Assembly: GCA_029204045.2 (NCBI GenBank) | Contig: CM055077.1 | Span: 7,579,221-7,643,220, forward strand | From: Tillandsia leiboldiana | Taxonomy: Eukaryota > Streptophyta > Magnoliopsida > Poales > Bromeliaceae | Direction of reading: 5' to 3' | Length of the DNA: 64,000 nt | Part shown: positions 42,762-52,975 of the stretch, in pieces | Numbering within the stretch: the stretch's first letter is position 1 | How the letters are laid out: each line of letters starts with the position of its first letter | Made by a program: the position numbers and the translations under genes | Notes under the pieces: model-generated | What the model was told of the DNA's origin: nothing | The model's database searches: none | The model's input: the letters and a program-made list of their open reading frames with translations, nothing else

Positions 42762-45682
42762 TGAACATATTACATGTCCAGTTTTTGATTTTTATGCAAT
42801 GAAAACTTATCCAAGTGTTTCTACACTATAAGAAAGTATTCGGATCACCAAAATTATTTAGTTAAACATACCTGATCTTTTTGAATTCTTTCTTCTTGAG
42901 ATTGATGTAATTGATCTACAATTCTTCATCTTCAATCTTCAAGACTCAAAACACAGAGTGTCAACTTGAGCTCTTGTTGAATCTTCTCTGAGTCTTCGAT
43001 TGCTGATTGACAATTTGATCACTTCAAGACTCCGACTCAACTCACGAAATATGCCAACACAAAAAGCCGTAACAAAAAGGCCCCTAGAACCCAGATCACC
43101 CAAACTCTCTCGGGTGCCGAAGTTGTAATAAAAAGATGACAGTTATTACTGAAAGCTATTTTAATCTGAGAAACCCAATTTAATATATTTTAGTTCTTTA
43201 ATAAAAAAAATCAGTTCAAATAAGTTTTATTTTCCAAACCCCGAAGGGCTATTGCCTTCACCCAAATCAAACAAGAACAGGCTCCAGCGACCTCTCGAAA
43301 TTTGGAAGGAAAACATTAGTTTACAGAAATTATGTGTGTCTAAAAACAGTCTGGGTTCTAGGTCCTACTATCACTGGAACACTACTGCCACTAACACAGT
43401 GGCGACAAATATAACAAGGAAACAAGACATCCCGGGACCACCGTTCACCCAAACGGCTCCCGCCACAGATAAAAGACCGACTACATCTACTAGACTCCAC
43501 TCTGCTCCCAAGCACGAGTGTAACATGCATCCCATACTAAGAAGAATCTCGACCACTCGGCCCACTACCCGGGCGAGGATGACACTATGTCCAGGAATAG
43601 AGTATAATGTGTGGATGTCTAAAACACAAATAAACCTAGCCCAAGTGAGAGTTTTCTACTAGTCTGGTTACACATGTAACATATGACGGGGGTGCTAGGT
43701 CAAGTTCCAAGATAACAATAATTTAACAGATTGTAGGAAACAGAAGAATCACATGATCATCAAATAACACTAGGAATATCAACTCTCACATTCCAGCAAG
43801 CTACAAAGTACACACACAACTATGCATGATCCTACGTCAATAGAATTAGTGTACAGTCCGTAGATCTTGAAGACGAGGCAACCCACCTGATGTGCTAAAC
43901 TGTCCAAAGTCCCACAGCTGAAAATACCCAGGAACAATTATCTCCAATTTTCTCCAGTTCCAATGGGTTCAGGAAAACTCACAAACCCTCCTGGGTACAA
44001 CAATAAGGTCCAAAGTTACACTTTATTCCAAAAATATCCAAGTACATACTATCTGCGGTAACAGTCCAAAAAATGTAATATTTTCACCTACAGAAAGGAC
44101 TCTGAAAAATCCAACAAAAATACTGCTGTGATCGTTGCGTCGAGCCCTTCGAAACGAATACCTGCACGTCCCAATCCGAGCCCCGTAGGCCAAGTTACAA
44201 ATTCCACAACACAGTGAGCGCGAAACCCCACAACATAACAACTGTAATACCATGCACAAAAAAGGGGGAAAATATATACCTTCGGGCAAGCCTCAGAAAA
44301 ATCCCAAAAAAATACGGAGATAATCCTCGCGACGCGTAGATGCAAATAGAGTATAGGAACGGCTCAATCCGATGCCCGAGCGCAAAGATATCCTCGAAAC
44401 AATCTGCGCTGTCCCAGAAATCCTCACAGAAAATGGGGTCCCAGTAAGCTCGGAAAAACTCCAAGAAAAATCCGAAACTAGGGGAAGCTGAAAATACCAA
44501 GATCGTAGCCCTGCCTGTCGCGGATCCAACGGCGCAAAAAATCGCCTGAAAAGGTGTTCGGAGTAGGCCGGGGGAGCTGGCGCATTGAAACACGACGGGA
44601 GGAAACACCGGCAAAGGAACGTCGCGATGCGCCAAATAAAAGAAACCTCAAAAAGCGCGCCACGTAAAAACCCAGAAATCCTCATATGGATGCAGCACAG
44701 CACGGGGAGAACCTTTGCTAAAGGGTCCGAGGTGAGTGGAGGCTCAGAAACGCGGAAAAGAGGAAGAAGAAGGCGGCTCGGCCTTTAAATAGGCCACACA
44801 AAACAATTCAAATAATGCCGCTTGTGTCCTCGGTTCCGGGCGCCCGAATCAATAGGGCGCCAATAGTGCGCCGATTCCACTGCCCCGCGGAGCACCCGAA
44901 TCTATCCGGTTCCGCCACGTCACCCGCCAAACAGCGGACAGCTAATCCGGCCATCCACCTAACGCCGCGTGGCCCGCTGCGGTGCTGACGCATGGGGCGA
45001 ACCCGGTCAACGCGCGCCTGCCGCGCCCACGTGCGCGTGCTAGCGCCGCCTTCGACCCCTGCCAGGCACACGCCCCGAGGCCGCCCCGGCCTGCTCCGCG
45101 GTCCCAGTCCACTGCACCGACCAATCGTACGCGGCCACGTGTCCCGAGGCAAACCAATAGGAAGGTGACACGTGGCACGCCGCCCCCGTGCACCGCGCGC
45201 CTTCCCGGGAGCCCGCGCGCCTGCCCGCGCCGACTCCGGCGCCTGCCCGCGCCCGCGCCTCCGCGCTCCGCCCCCGCCGTCGCTGCCCGCCGGCCGCCGG
45301 AACAGTGCCAAGTGCCTCGAAATTCATGCGCGACGTTCGGGCTCCGAAAGATACGAATAAGTAGTCCATTTTCATCGTTTTCGCGCGCTGAATCCAAATC
45401 CGCTGTCCGTTTTGCCAAATTCCATTTCTAAAATTCGCTGAAGGCATCCGGAAAGGTGTTCTTTTGTCCAAACTTCGCGTTGAGTCCAATTTTGATATCC
45501 GTTTCGCGCGAAATCACTTCTAAACATCCGACAGGGTCAAGCGATTACCCAAGTAATCCATTTAACACCCGGAGTCCATCACTTATGTCCAATTGGTGCA
45601 CCAACACCGCCGACACGCCACATAGGCCTCCAGAAGCTGCTGGTCACACTGTAGAAGCCCTACAGAGATCCGGGTCACCACA

Positions 45683-46210
45683 GGAACCAAACTGCTTTCC
45701 AGCACGGCTTTTCACTCCAAGACTGACGGACAATCAGAACGGGTGATCCAGATCCTCGAGGATATGCTTCGAGCTTGCGTGCTCGATTTGGGAGAAGGTT
45801 GGTCACGCTATCTGCCCCTCGTGGAATTCTCCTTTTTCGTTGGGATGACTTAGGGGAGCGGAAGTTCTTGGGTCCGGACTTAGTGGAGGAGACCGAGGCA
45901 AAGGTGCGCCTTATCAAGCAGCGGTTGTTGACCGCCTAGAATCGGCAGAAAAGCTATGCAAACCGAAGACAGCGTGACTTGGAGTTTCAGGTAGGGGAGC
46001 ACGTGTTGCTCTGGGTATCGCATCCAAGGGGATTAAATAGTTCGATTTGAGAAGACAAAAGTTACGCAACTGGATCATACCCTATGTGAAAGTGTTGTAA
46101 AGTAATCATGACGAGCGCGAAGCGACTTAAGAATCGGCATCGAAGATGAGTGAGTGTCTTCCAGAATTGTTTAGCGTGGGTTGAGGTTATGTTTCGAGGA
46201 CGAAACTTCT
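45683..46210 (+). pseudogene. Chromovirus B integrase, C-terminal half
   Basis: It resumes after the GGAAC duplication with GTKLLSSTAFHSKTDGQSE, which carries the third catalytic residue (Glu), then LEDMLRACVLDLGEGW and YLPLVEFSF. A deletion removes the segment that normally reads NNSYHSSIGMAPYEALYGR. Next come RKFLGPDLVEETEAKVRLIKQRLLTA, RQRDLEFQVGEHVLL and VSHPRG. The chromodomain is not recognisable. The frame closes with MFRGRNFF before the polypurine tract. Several stops are present. Confidence 0.9.
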
Positions 46211-46219
46211 TTTAAGGGG
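46206..46219 (+). other. Polypurine tract of chromovirus B
   Basis: TTTTAAGGGG directly precedes the LTR start TGTGCGGTGTAG. Confidence 0.75.
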
Positions 46220-46839
46220 TGTGCGGTGTAGTGCCACGACTTTTTAGGGTAGATCTTCTGTGCTTGCGTGTATTTTTTCTGTGGTGGAGCTCGGAAAACG
46301 GAGAATGACAAAGCGATCGGATCTGAAATCCGACTTACGGATCTCTCAGAATGAGTCTTTTATGTTACGGGTACGATAGGATAAGTCGAACTCGTTAAGA
46401 CCCTGGTGCATCGAAATCCGCACCGGCTGTTTTAGAATGTAGGTTAGGTGGCACTCTTATCAAGAAGTTGGAAGGAGAGTCCCTTTTACCGAAATTTTGG
46501 GATTCATACGTAGAAAAGATATTGTTTTATGTAATTATTTATTTATTATTTTCCCCAAGAACGGCGAACCCTAGTCTGGGGGGGAGGGGAGAAAGAGAGA
46601 GAGAAAAAGAGATCGGGTCTTTCTTCAACGTGCCGGAGGCTGGGAACGAAACGTCACCGTCAACGGGGAGCGGATCCGGAGGCCCACTACCGCGAGGAAC
46701 GAGATCGGGGTGTCTTCTCCGTTAGAGCAATGTTAGCGACGTTATCTCTTCCGCATTTTCGTCGTTTCGTGCTTTAGGTTTTGGGTTTTGCGTTTTCGGT
46801 CTTGACGTTTTGGCGACGCTAGGATGCCCTAGCAGCCGC

Positions 46840-47770
46840 CGCGCAGCCGCCTCGCTACCGCCGCGCACAGGGCAACAGCGCTGCGCAGTGCCGCTTGCAG
46901 CCACGCGGGGACAGGGCCCGCGCGCGGCAGCAAGCGCCACACGTCCACCCGCGCGGGGAGGCAACCAGCGCGGGACGGCTGCCGCGCCGCTGCATGCCCG
47001 CGCGGGGCTGGTGCCCCCGCGGGGGAGCCGCTATGCTTGCGCACCCGCGCGGGGCTGCCGCAGGTGCCGCGCGCATTCGCGCGGGGGAGGCAACCCGCGC
47101 GGAGCTGCTACCGCGCCGCTGCATGCCTGCGCGGGGCTGGTGCCCGCGTGGGGCAGCCTCTGCTGCCATGCTGCTTGCGCACCAGCGCGGGGATGGTGCA
47201 CGCGCGGGGCTGCCGTAAGTGCCGCGCGCACCCGCGTCGGGGGAGGCACCCGTGCGGGGCTGCTGCCGCGCCGCTGCACTCTGGCGCGGGGCTGGTGTCC
47301 GCGCGGGGCAGCCTCTGCTGCCGTGCTGCTTACGCACCCGCGCGAGGCTGGTGTCCGCGCGGGGCTGCCGCTGGCGCCGCGCGCACCTGCGCGGCGCTGC
47401 TGCCGCGCCGCTGCATGCCCACGCGGGGCTGGTGCCCGAGCGAGGCAGCCTCTGCTGCCGCAATGCTTGCGCACCCGCGCGGGGCTGGTGCCCGCGCGGG
47501 GCTGCCGCTGGCACCGCGCGCACCTGCGCCGGGGGAGGCACCCGCGCGGGGCTGCTGCCGCGCCGCTGCATGCCCGTGCGGGGCTGGTGCCCTCGCGGGG
47601 CTTGTGCCCGTACGGGGCTGCCTCTGCTGTCGCACTGCTTGCGCACCTGTGCGGGGCTGGTGCCCGCGCGGGGCTGCAGCTGGCGCCGCGCGCACCCGCG
47701 AGGAAGAGGCAACCCGCGCGGGGCTGCTGCCGCGCCGGTGCCTGCCAGCGCGCGGCTATCACTTGCACCA
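46840..47770. repeat. GC-rich minisatellite in LTR B
   Basis: Degenerate repeats are built from CGCGGGGCTG-type words arranged in higher-order units of about 125-175 bp. The anchor GCCGCGCCGCTGCATGCC recurs near 46978, 47105, 47260, 47400, 47552 and 47725. Open frames of 224-363 codons on both strands come from the near absence of AT and are not genes. Confidence 0.85.
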
Positions 47771-48180
47771 CGCCGCCGCGCCGCGTTGTCCTTGCGCCGC
47801 GTTGTTCTGGCGCCGTGTCAGGTCGGGTTTTGGTGTTATCCGTCTTTTGTCGAAGAGGGGTCGGGACTACTGTTTTCGCGGGGTACGGTTTAGTTTACTG
47901 ATGTTTCTTTTTGGGGGACTCTTTTTAGGTCCGAGAATCTTACGAAGGCGCGTGACGATTTCAGGTGTTTCGGTTGACGCTTTCTAAGGTGGGTACCGTT
48001 TCATGTGTTTTGGAGTATGGTTTCGTATGTAATATGTAAGAGTAAGTTGATATGCTAATGACTCTAGACTAACCCCTGTTCGCACGAGTATTCCTGTATT
48101 TACTATCTATTGCGATTGAACGTCGCGGTGCTCTATGCTACATTTTGATCATGTCACTATGCTCATGGCTGCTTCACGCA

Positions 48181-48223
48181 CACCAGCGGTTGGCCACCGC
48201 ACTGGTATACTTTTCCGGAGAGG
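48181..48223 (+). promoter_or_regulatory. Hairpin and palindrome module, LTR B 3'
   Basis: Same as 31541-31584 except that one loop T is missing. The stem arms are unchanged. Confidence 0.6.
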
Positions 48224-49168
48224 TGGTACGTTGACCCGTGAACCCCACAAGGTGACGTAGTGGGGGCCCCTGTAGGTGGGGGGTTAAAAGGAACAAGGTG
48301 AGAGCGGGGCGTATTTCTGAGGTAGGTGCTCAGAGCGGTGCGTATTTCTAAGACAGGTGCTCAGTTCTGACTTTTGCAGGGGGGTTGCGTTTGACTACAT
48401 GAGGGGGAGTGGGGATACTCTGGTCTTTCGGTTTGCGATACTCTTAGTTGTTTTTAGCATCTTGCACTCTTTACGTTACTCTTTATTCTTCGTGTCACTG
48501 ACTTCCCACACCGTGACAGGTTCAGTCAGGGGTGGGATCCGGGACGACGGTGAGGCTGCGACTAGAAGGATTTAGCCTTTTCTTGGCTGGTGACTTCTTC
48601 CCTTTTTCTTAGCTGTTATTTCAGTTGGTTAGACTTTGTGCTTGTGTCTCTATTTTTGTGGATGGTGTGGATGATGGGATGGACTTGTGATATTGTGATT
48701 GACCGGTTTTACTTATGCGTTTTGGACGGCCGTTTTAAAATACAGAAAAGAGATTGTGAAATCGTTTTAAAAACGGGGTGTCGTGTAGACACCGTTTTGT
48801 AAATCTGTGGTTTTATCCCTTCAAAACTGAATGCCGCTCGGAAAAGAGATTACGAAAATATTGTAAAAACAAGGTGTCGTGTGGGCACCGTTTTTCAAAC
48901 CCGTGGCTTTATCCTTTCAAACTTCCGTTGGTCAATGTAATTGTGGAATGTTTAATAGTTATTCTTTTAGTCTTCGTCTTGACTAGTGTGGTTAAAGTAT
49001 AAGTTGTGAATGTGACGCCGTACACATACAAAGGAGACTCTGTCCGTTTGTAGGGTGACTTTGTATGTGTGGCGGGTCTGGGCACATGCCGGAGGGAGGG
49101 AATGTTTAAAAAAAAAAAAAAAAAAAAGTACACATTTTCCGTTTATTTTAAACCCTCGGGGCGTGACA

Positions 49169-50335
49169 TAGATCTTCATCCTCGAAACCGAAAAGTTCAT
49201 CTAAAGAATCATCGGGTTCTAAATCCTCTAAACTCAATAGATTTGCAAAACCTTCTAAAGAAAAAGAAAAAGATGAATTCGAAGAGGAAATCCAATGCTA
49301 CAGATGCAAAGGCTTCGGTCATATTTCAACGGATTGTCCTTCTAAGAAATCATATAAAAAGAAGGCTTTGCAAGCAAAAACTTGGGACGATTCTACCTCT
49401 GATGAATCGACCTCGAGTAAAGAGGAAAAGAACAATGTTGTTGCTCTTCATATTTCTCTAGTTCCCTCCACTAATGTTTGCTTGTCATCTTTAATTACTG
49501 ACTCTACCTCTTTGGTTTTGCATGAATCATCTACATCCGACGGAGAGTCGTCAATTGAGGGGGAGTCGGACGAAAAGAACTCGTTGAGGCTTATCAACAA
49601 CTTCTTACGGAATTAAAGAAGATGGCCAAGCACATCAAGAAGTTGAGGAAACAACGACTTGAGCTTGAAGACGAGAACCGTACATTAAAGATCAAAATTA
49701 ATGATCTCGAGGAGGATCGGGAATTTGTATTGAACAATAATAAAATCCTCCAAGAAAAGCTTGACCAATCGGAAATGACCATTAATTCTCAATTGAATAA
49801 GATTGGTTTTCTAGAAAAGCAGTTCAAGGAAATTCATGACGCCAATCAAGTTTTGACCAAGCAAGTTCATCAACTCAAATCCGACATACAAAAATTTTCA
49901 ACCGGTTCCAAGAAACTTGACGGTATGTCCGGATTAGGTCAAACGAGCAAAATTGGTTTGGGATATAAAAGGAAACAAATTGAGATGGCTTCAAGTTCCA
50001 CAACAAAATTGAAAGGTAAAACATGTCACCAATGTGGAATTAAAGGACGCATCATGAAGACGTGCCCGAAGAATAGAAAGAAGAATTCATCGGCATCTTC
50101 ATCTACAGAGCGAACTCTACGGATTCAAAAGCCACATCAATTCAATGGAGTTCCCTCAATCCACCAAAGGTCCGAGCCACAACAGCGGTTATTCAAGAGA
50201 ACAACTACAACGCGAAAACCTAAGGTGGATCAACAGTCAAAACTAACAACCCCCGGCCACAACAAATCAAGACAACCCAAAATCCGACAAGTTTGGATTC
50301 GGAAAGGTGATATCTTTCCTTGTCTTAAGTTTTAG
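49169..50335 (+). pseudogene. gag: Copia gag fragment (element 3), 5'-truncated with frameshift
   Basis: It begins in the Ser-rich linker of Gag at the point where chromovirus B inserted, reading on to knuckle 1 CYRCKGFGHISTDC. A 1-base deletion near 49575 shifts the frame in the acidic stretch, and the frame is regained from 49622 with the coiled coil. The second knuckle reads CHQCGIKGRIMKTC, with the metal-binding His replaced by Arg. The end WIRKGDIFPCLKF is identical to the gag-only elements, so this was a third member of that family. Its 5' half is not in the window. Confidence 0.9.
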
Positions 50336-50374
50336 GTTGCTTTTGATTGTATGTAGTGCTTTGATCGGTTTTCT

Positions 50375-50512
<138 letters not shown>

Positions 50513-50561
50513 TGTTCTTTGCATTACATGATTTCAATGCTTGTCATTTTTAATATTTTTG

Positions 50562-50954
50562 TGGGTTATGAATAAAATGGATCTGAATAGGGGAAAAACC
50601 ACATAGAGGGGGGGTGAATAGGTGAAAAATAAACACACCAAATCGTTGCGTAAAAAATAACCCAATGCGGAAAATAAATAAAGTACGCAAGATTTACGTG
50701 GATTTGTCACAGGAGTAAAAAACCACGGGACCGATAACACGGCAAAATCCACTAAGATTAAACACGTACAAGGTGATTTACCGTAACCCTACGACTCAAC
50801 CTTTTCAATACGCTCCTAGTTGATCTTCTCCGCTCGCTCCGAACGCTCATCGAATCCACGATTTGCATCCCAACGCCGAATCCACGACGTTCAACCGAAT
50901 CCACGGTCTTCACCAATGCGACACGTCTCGATCACACGAACGCGCCTCGCTCCG
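50562..50954 (-). mobile_element. Sirevirus-type LTR fragment E
   Basis: It resembles the end part of the LTR at 8209-9547 in reverse, beginning TGGGTTAT with CCCCCCTCTA-type and CACGTACAAGG blocks. It is inserted in the 3' UTR of copia fragment 3 and cut by LTR D at 50955. It retains TGGATT-loop hairpins at about 50846-50908. Confidence 0.85.
50846..50908 (-). promoter_or_regulatory. TGGATT-loop hairpins in LTR fragment E
   Basis: On the sense strand: GACCG/CGGTT, AACGTCG/CGGCGTT and ATCG/CGAT around TGGATT. Differences from the LTR at 8209 keep pairing through G-U wobbles. Confidence 0.7.
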
Positions 50955-51514
50955 TGTCACGCCCCGGAGGTTCTACTTCAGCGGAAAAGCATGTACATTT
51001 TTTTTTCTTTTTAAAGAACTTGCCTCCGGTGCGCGCCAGACCCGCCACATATACAAATTCACCCCGCGAACGGACGGAGTCTCCTTTGTACATGCACGGC
51101 GTCACAACCACAATACATACTTTAATCACACAGTCATGTTGAGAGTCAAAGGGGAATTATAACTCATAACAACTATTAAAGATGGTTCAACACTAAGACA
51201 AGAGCTCAATCCAACATCCACAAAGTTCCACAATAAAGGCAATCACAAAACTCACAAACCAAATAACCAAGATAATTCTAAAGGGATAAAAGGAAGTGTC
51301 ACAAGCCCCAAACGGGCTAAACTCCTTTGTTCGCAGCCTCACCGTCGTCCCGGGTGCTACCTCGACCTAACCTGTCACCATGTGGGAAGTCAGTGACAAG
51401 AAGAGTAGATATAAACGAGTACAAGGCGGTAAATAAAGGCAAACCGATAAACCCGAGCATCCAACTTTCCCTCGTGAATCCCTCACATTCCCTGTAAATC
51501 GAAACCAAGCACCT

Positions 51515-51712
51515 ACCATGTCCGAGGACCCCAGGCCAAGAATGCCTGCCCTGTCCGAGGACCTCAGGAAAAGAACGCCTGCCATGTCCGGGGACCCTAG
51601 GCTCAGAATGCCTGCCATGTCCGGGGACCTCAGGTAAGGTACGCCTGCCATGTCCGGGGACCCCAGGCTAAGAATGCCTGCCATGTCCGGGGACCTCAGG
51701 TACACGGGTCAA
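51515..51712. repeat. 34-bp minisatellite in LTR D
   Basis: Six copies of a unit with CCATGTCCGGGGACC and AATGCCTG. It reads as a Ser-Pro-Asp-Met-Ala-Gly repeat in one minus frame, which I do not consider coding. Confidence 0.85.
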
Positions 51713-51720
51713 TCAGACCA

Positions 51721-51766
51721 CTTCTCCGGAAAAGTACACCCATGCGGTGGCCAAACCGCCTGTGTA
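51721..51766 (-). promoter_or_regulatory. Palindrome and hairpin module, LTR D
   Basis: CTTTTCCGGAGAAG on the sense strand and the GCGGT, TTGGCC, ACCGC hairpin with an outer TACAC/GTGTA stem. Confidence 0.65.
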
Positions 51767-52579
51767 CGTGTAAACAAACCTTGAGCAGAATGACCGCAGC
51801 CATTGTGTAACATAGAGCACCGCGACGCTTAGTCGCATCAGATAGTAAAAAGAGGGATACTAATGCGAAAAAGTGTTAGACATTAACAATTTGCACCTCT
51901 ACTCTACTCTCACATATTACGAGATGAAAACACACTTTAAAACACAACAAGGGTACCCACCTGAAACGAAGATAAACAACCGCGCCCGTGACCCTCCTAA
52001 GCAATCAGAACTTCACGCGGCCAAATAAAATAACCAAAAGCACAATTTAACACTTTACCCTAAACAGGCAAAATCAGTGGTCCCGACCACTGTAACACAA
52101 ACCAACGAAAAACCAAAATCACAGTGACAAGAGGACCACGTCGTCAATCAAAAATCAGCGAGTCAAAACTTGTCAAGTAAAATCGTAAAACTCGGATCAA
52201 ACTGGATCTCCGACGGTAAAACCGATGGTTAACAACAACCGGACCGCGACTATATCATCGCGAACCCAATCGGATCCCAAATCCACTAACGAAAATCCAA
52301 CAAAACCCAATTTCTCAACTGGTAGCCAACTCGGGATGTCAACGGTCAAGCCGAGAAAACCCCGACGGCGAAACTGATGAGAAAAAGGCCCGACGGCGCG
52401 ACCCCGACGATTTTGTCCAGGCACGGAGCGACGGCGAAACAAGCACATGACATGGCAAAACGGTGGCTTAGATGACCCCGAGTAGCCATGCCAAGAAAAC
52501 GGCGGAAACGGTGATCCCAACGGTGAAAACGGCGCTCAAAACGGTGAAGAACGGACCAAAACGGAGACACCGGACTTCC

Positions 52580-52975
52580 GGGCTGACGGGTGGTGCACGG
52601 ACCAGGCGTGGACCGGGTCTGCGCATCGGGCAGCTGCGCGCGCAGACCGGGCTCACCCAGGGAGCATGCACCCATGCGGGATGGTTCGGGCCGTGCACGG
52701 CGCTGGCGCACACCGGGTCTACAGCTTCAGGCGGCGGCGTCGCGCACAGGGTGCACGCTGAAGCGTGCACCGCGCTTCGCGGGCCGGGCCGGCGCACGGA
52801 GGCGTGCGCCGGGTTTGCGCCCTCGGGCCGCGGATGCGTGCGCCGGGTGCACGCCTAGAGCGTGCACCGCGTAGCAGTAGGCAGGTTGGCGCACGGAGTC
52901 GTGCGCCGGGTCTGCGCCTCCGGGCTGCGGGGGCGTGCGCCGGGTGTACGCCCAGGCCGTGGACCGTGGCTGAGG
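52580..52975. repeat. GC-rich repeat of about 105 bp in LTR D
   Basis: Words such as GCGTGCGCCGGGT and GCGTGCACCGCG recur about every 105 bp, three to four times. It occupies the place of the LTR B minisatellite but with different sequence. Confidence 0.7.

Larger units (their letters stand above)
36985..43074 (-). mobile_element. Gag-only copia (TR-GAG-like, sirevirus-type) element 1, complete
   Basis: 6,090 bp with LTRs 36985-38243 and 41812-43074 and the perfect duplication AAAAG (36980-36984, 43075-43079). The interior has a primer site (CTCTGATACCA on the plus strand, 41799-41809), one intact gag frame, and 1.57 kb of 3' non-coding sequence ending in a degenerate polypurine tract. Protease, integrase, RT and RNase H are absent. 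This is the architecture called terminal-repeat retrotransposon with GAG domain. The LTRs differ at roughly 28 sites by eye, about 2%, so it is older than element 2. Confidence 0.94.
41812..43074 (-). repeat. LTR of gag-only element 1 (5' LTR)
   Basis: 1,263 bp, with the same internal landmarks as its partner: hairpins 42120-42224, TATA 42463-42472 and dyads 42538-42761. It is four bases longer through small insertions in G and A runs. Confidence 0.93.
35711..45682 (-). mobile_element. Solo LTR C inserted in integrase, hosting a copia element
   Basis: The ends are TGTCACGCCCC on the left and CACCACA on the right, with a perfect duplication GGAAC (35706-35710, 45683-45687). Integrase coding resumes immediately after. 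Subtracting the copia element at 36985-43074 leaves about 3.9 kb, with no primer site or domain, so it is a solo LTR. Its terminal GGGGCGTGACA on the sense strand relates it to families A, B and D. Right of the copia element it becomes very GC-rich (44800-45330), and long open frames on both strands there reflect composition only. Confidence 0.92.
46220..49168 (+). mobile_element. Chromovirus B 3' LTR, complete
   Basis: 2,949 bp from TGTGCGGTG to GGGGCGTGACA, followed by TAGAT as the presumed target duplication. The left partner of that duplication was lost with the 5' end. It contains a GC minisatellite (46840-47770), the hairpin and palindrome module (48181-48223) and an A tract near 49107-49129. 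The element was inserted into a copia gag gene, whose right part continues at 49169. Confidence 0.9.

Noticed and set aside
44808..45489. Overlapping 140-167 codon frames on both strands
   Set aside because: GC-rich part of LTR C. No domain, and competing frames on opposite strands.
46810..47987. Long Ala/Arg/Gly/Pro-rich frames (up to 363 codons) on both strands
   Set aside because: They lie in the LTR B GC minisatellite, where stop codons are rare by composition. Frames overlap on both strands and in several phases with no start context.
51367..51705. 112-codon frame with a PDMAGILSLGS-like repeat
   Set aside because: Product of the 34-bp minisatellite in LTR D. No homologous frame in LTR B.
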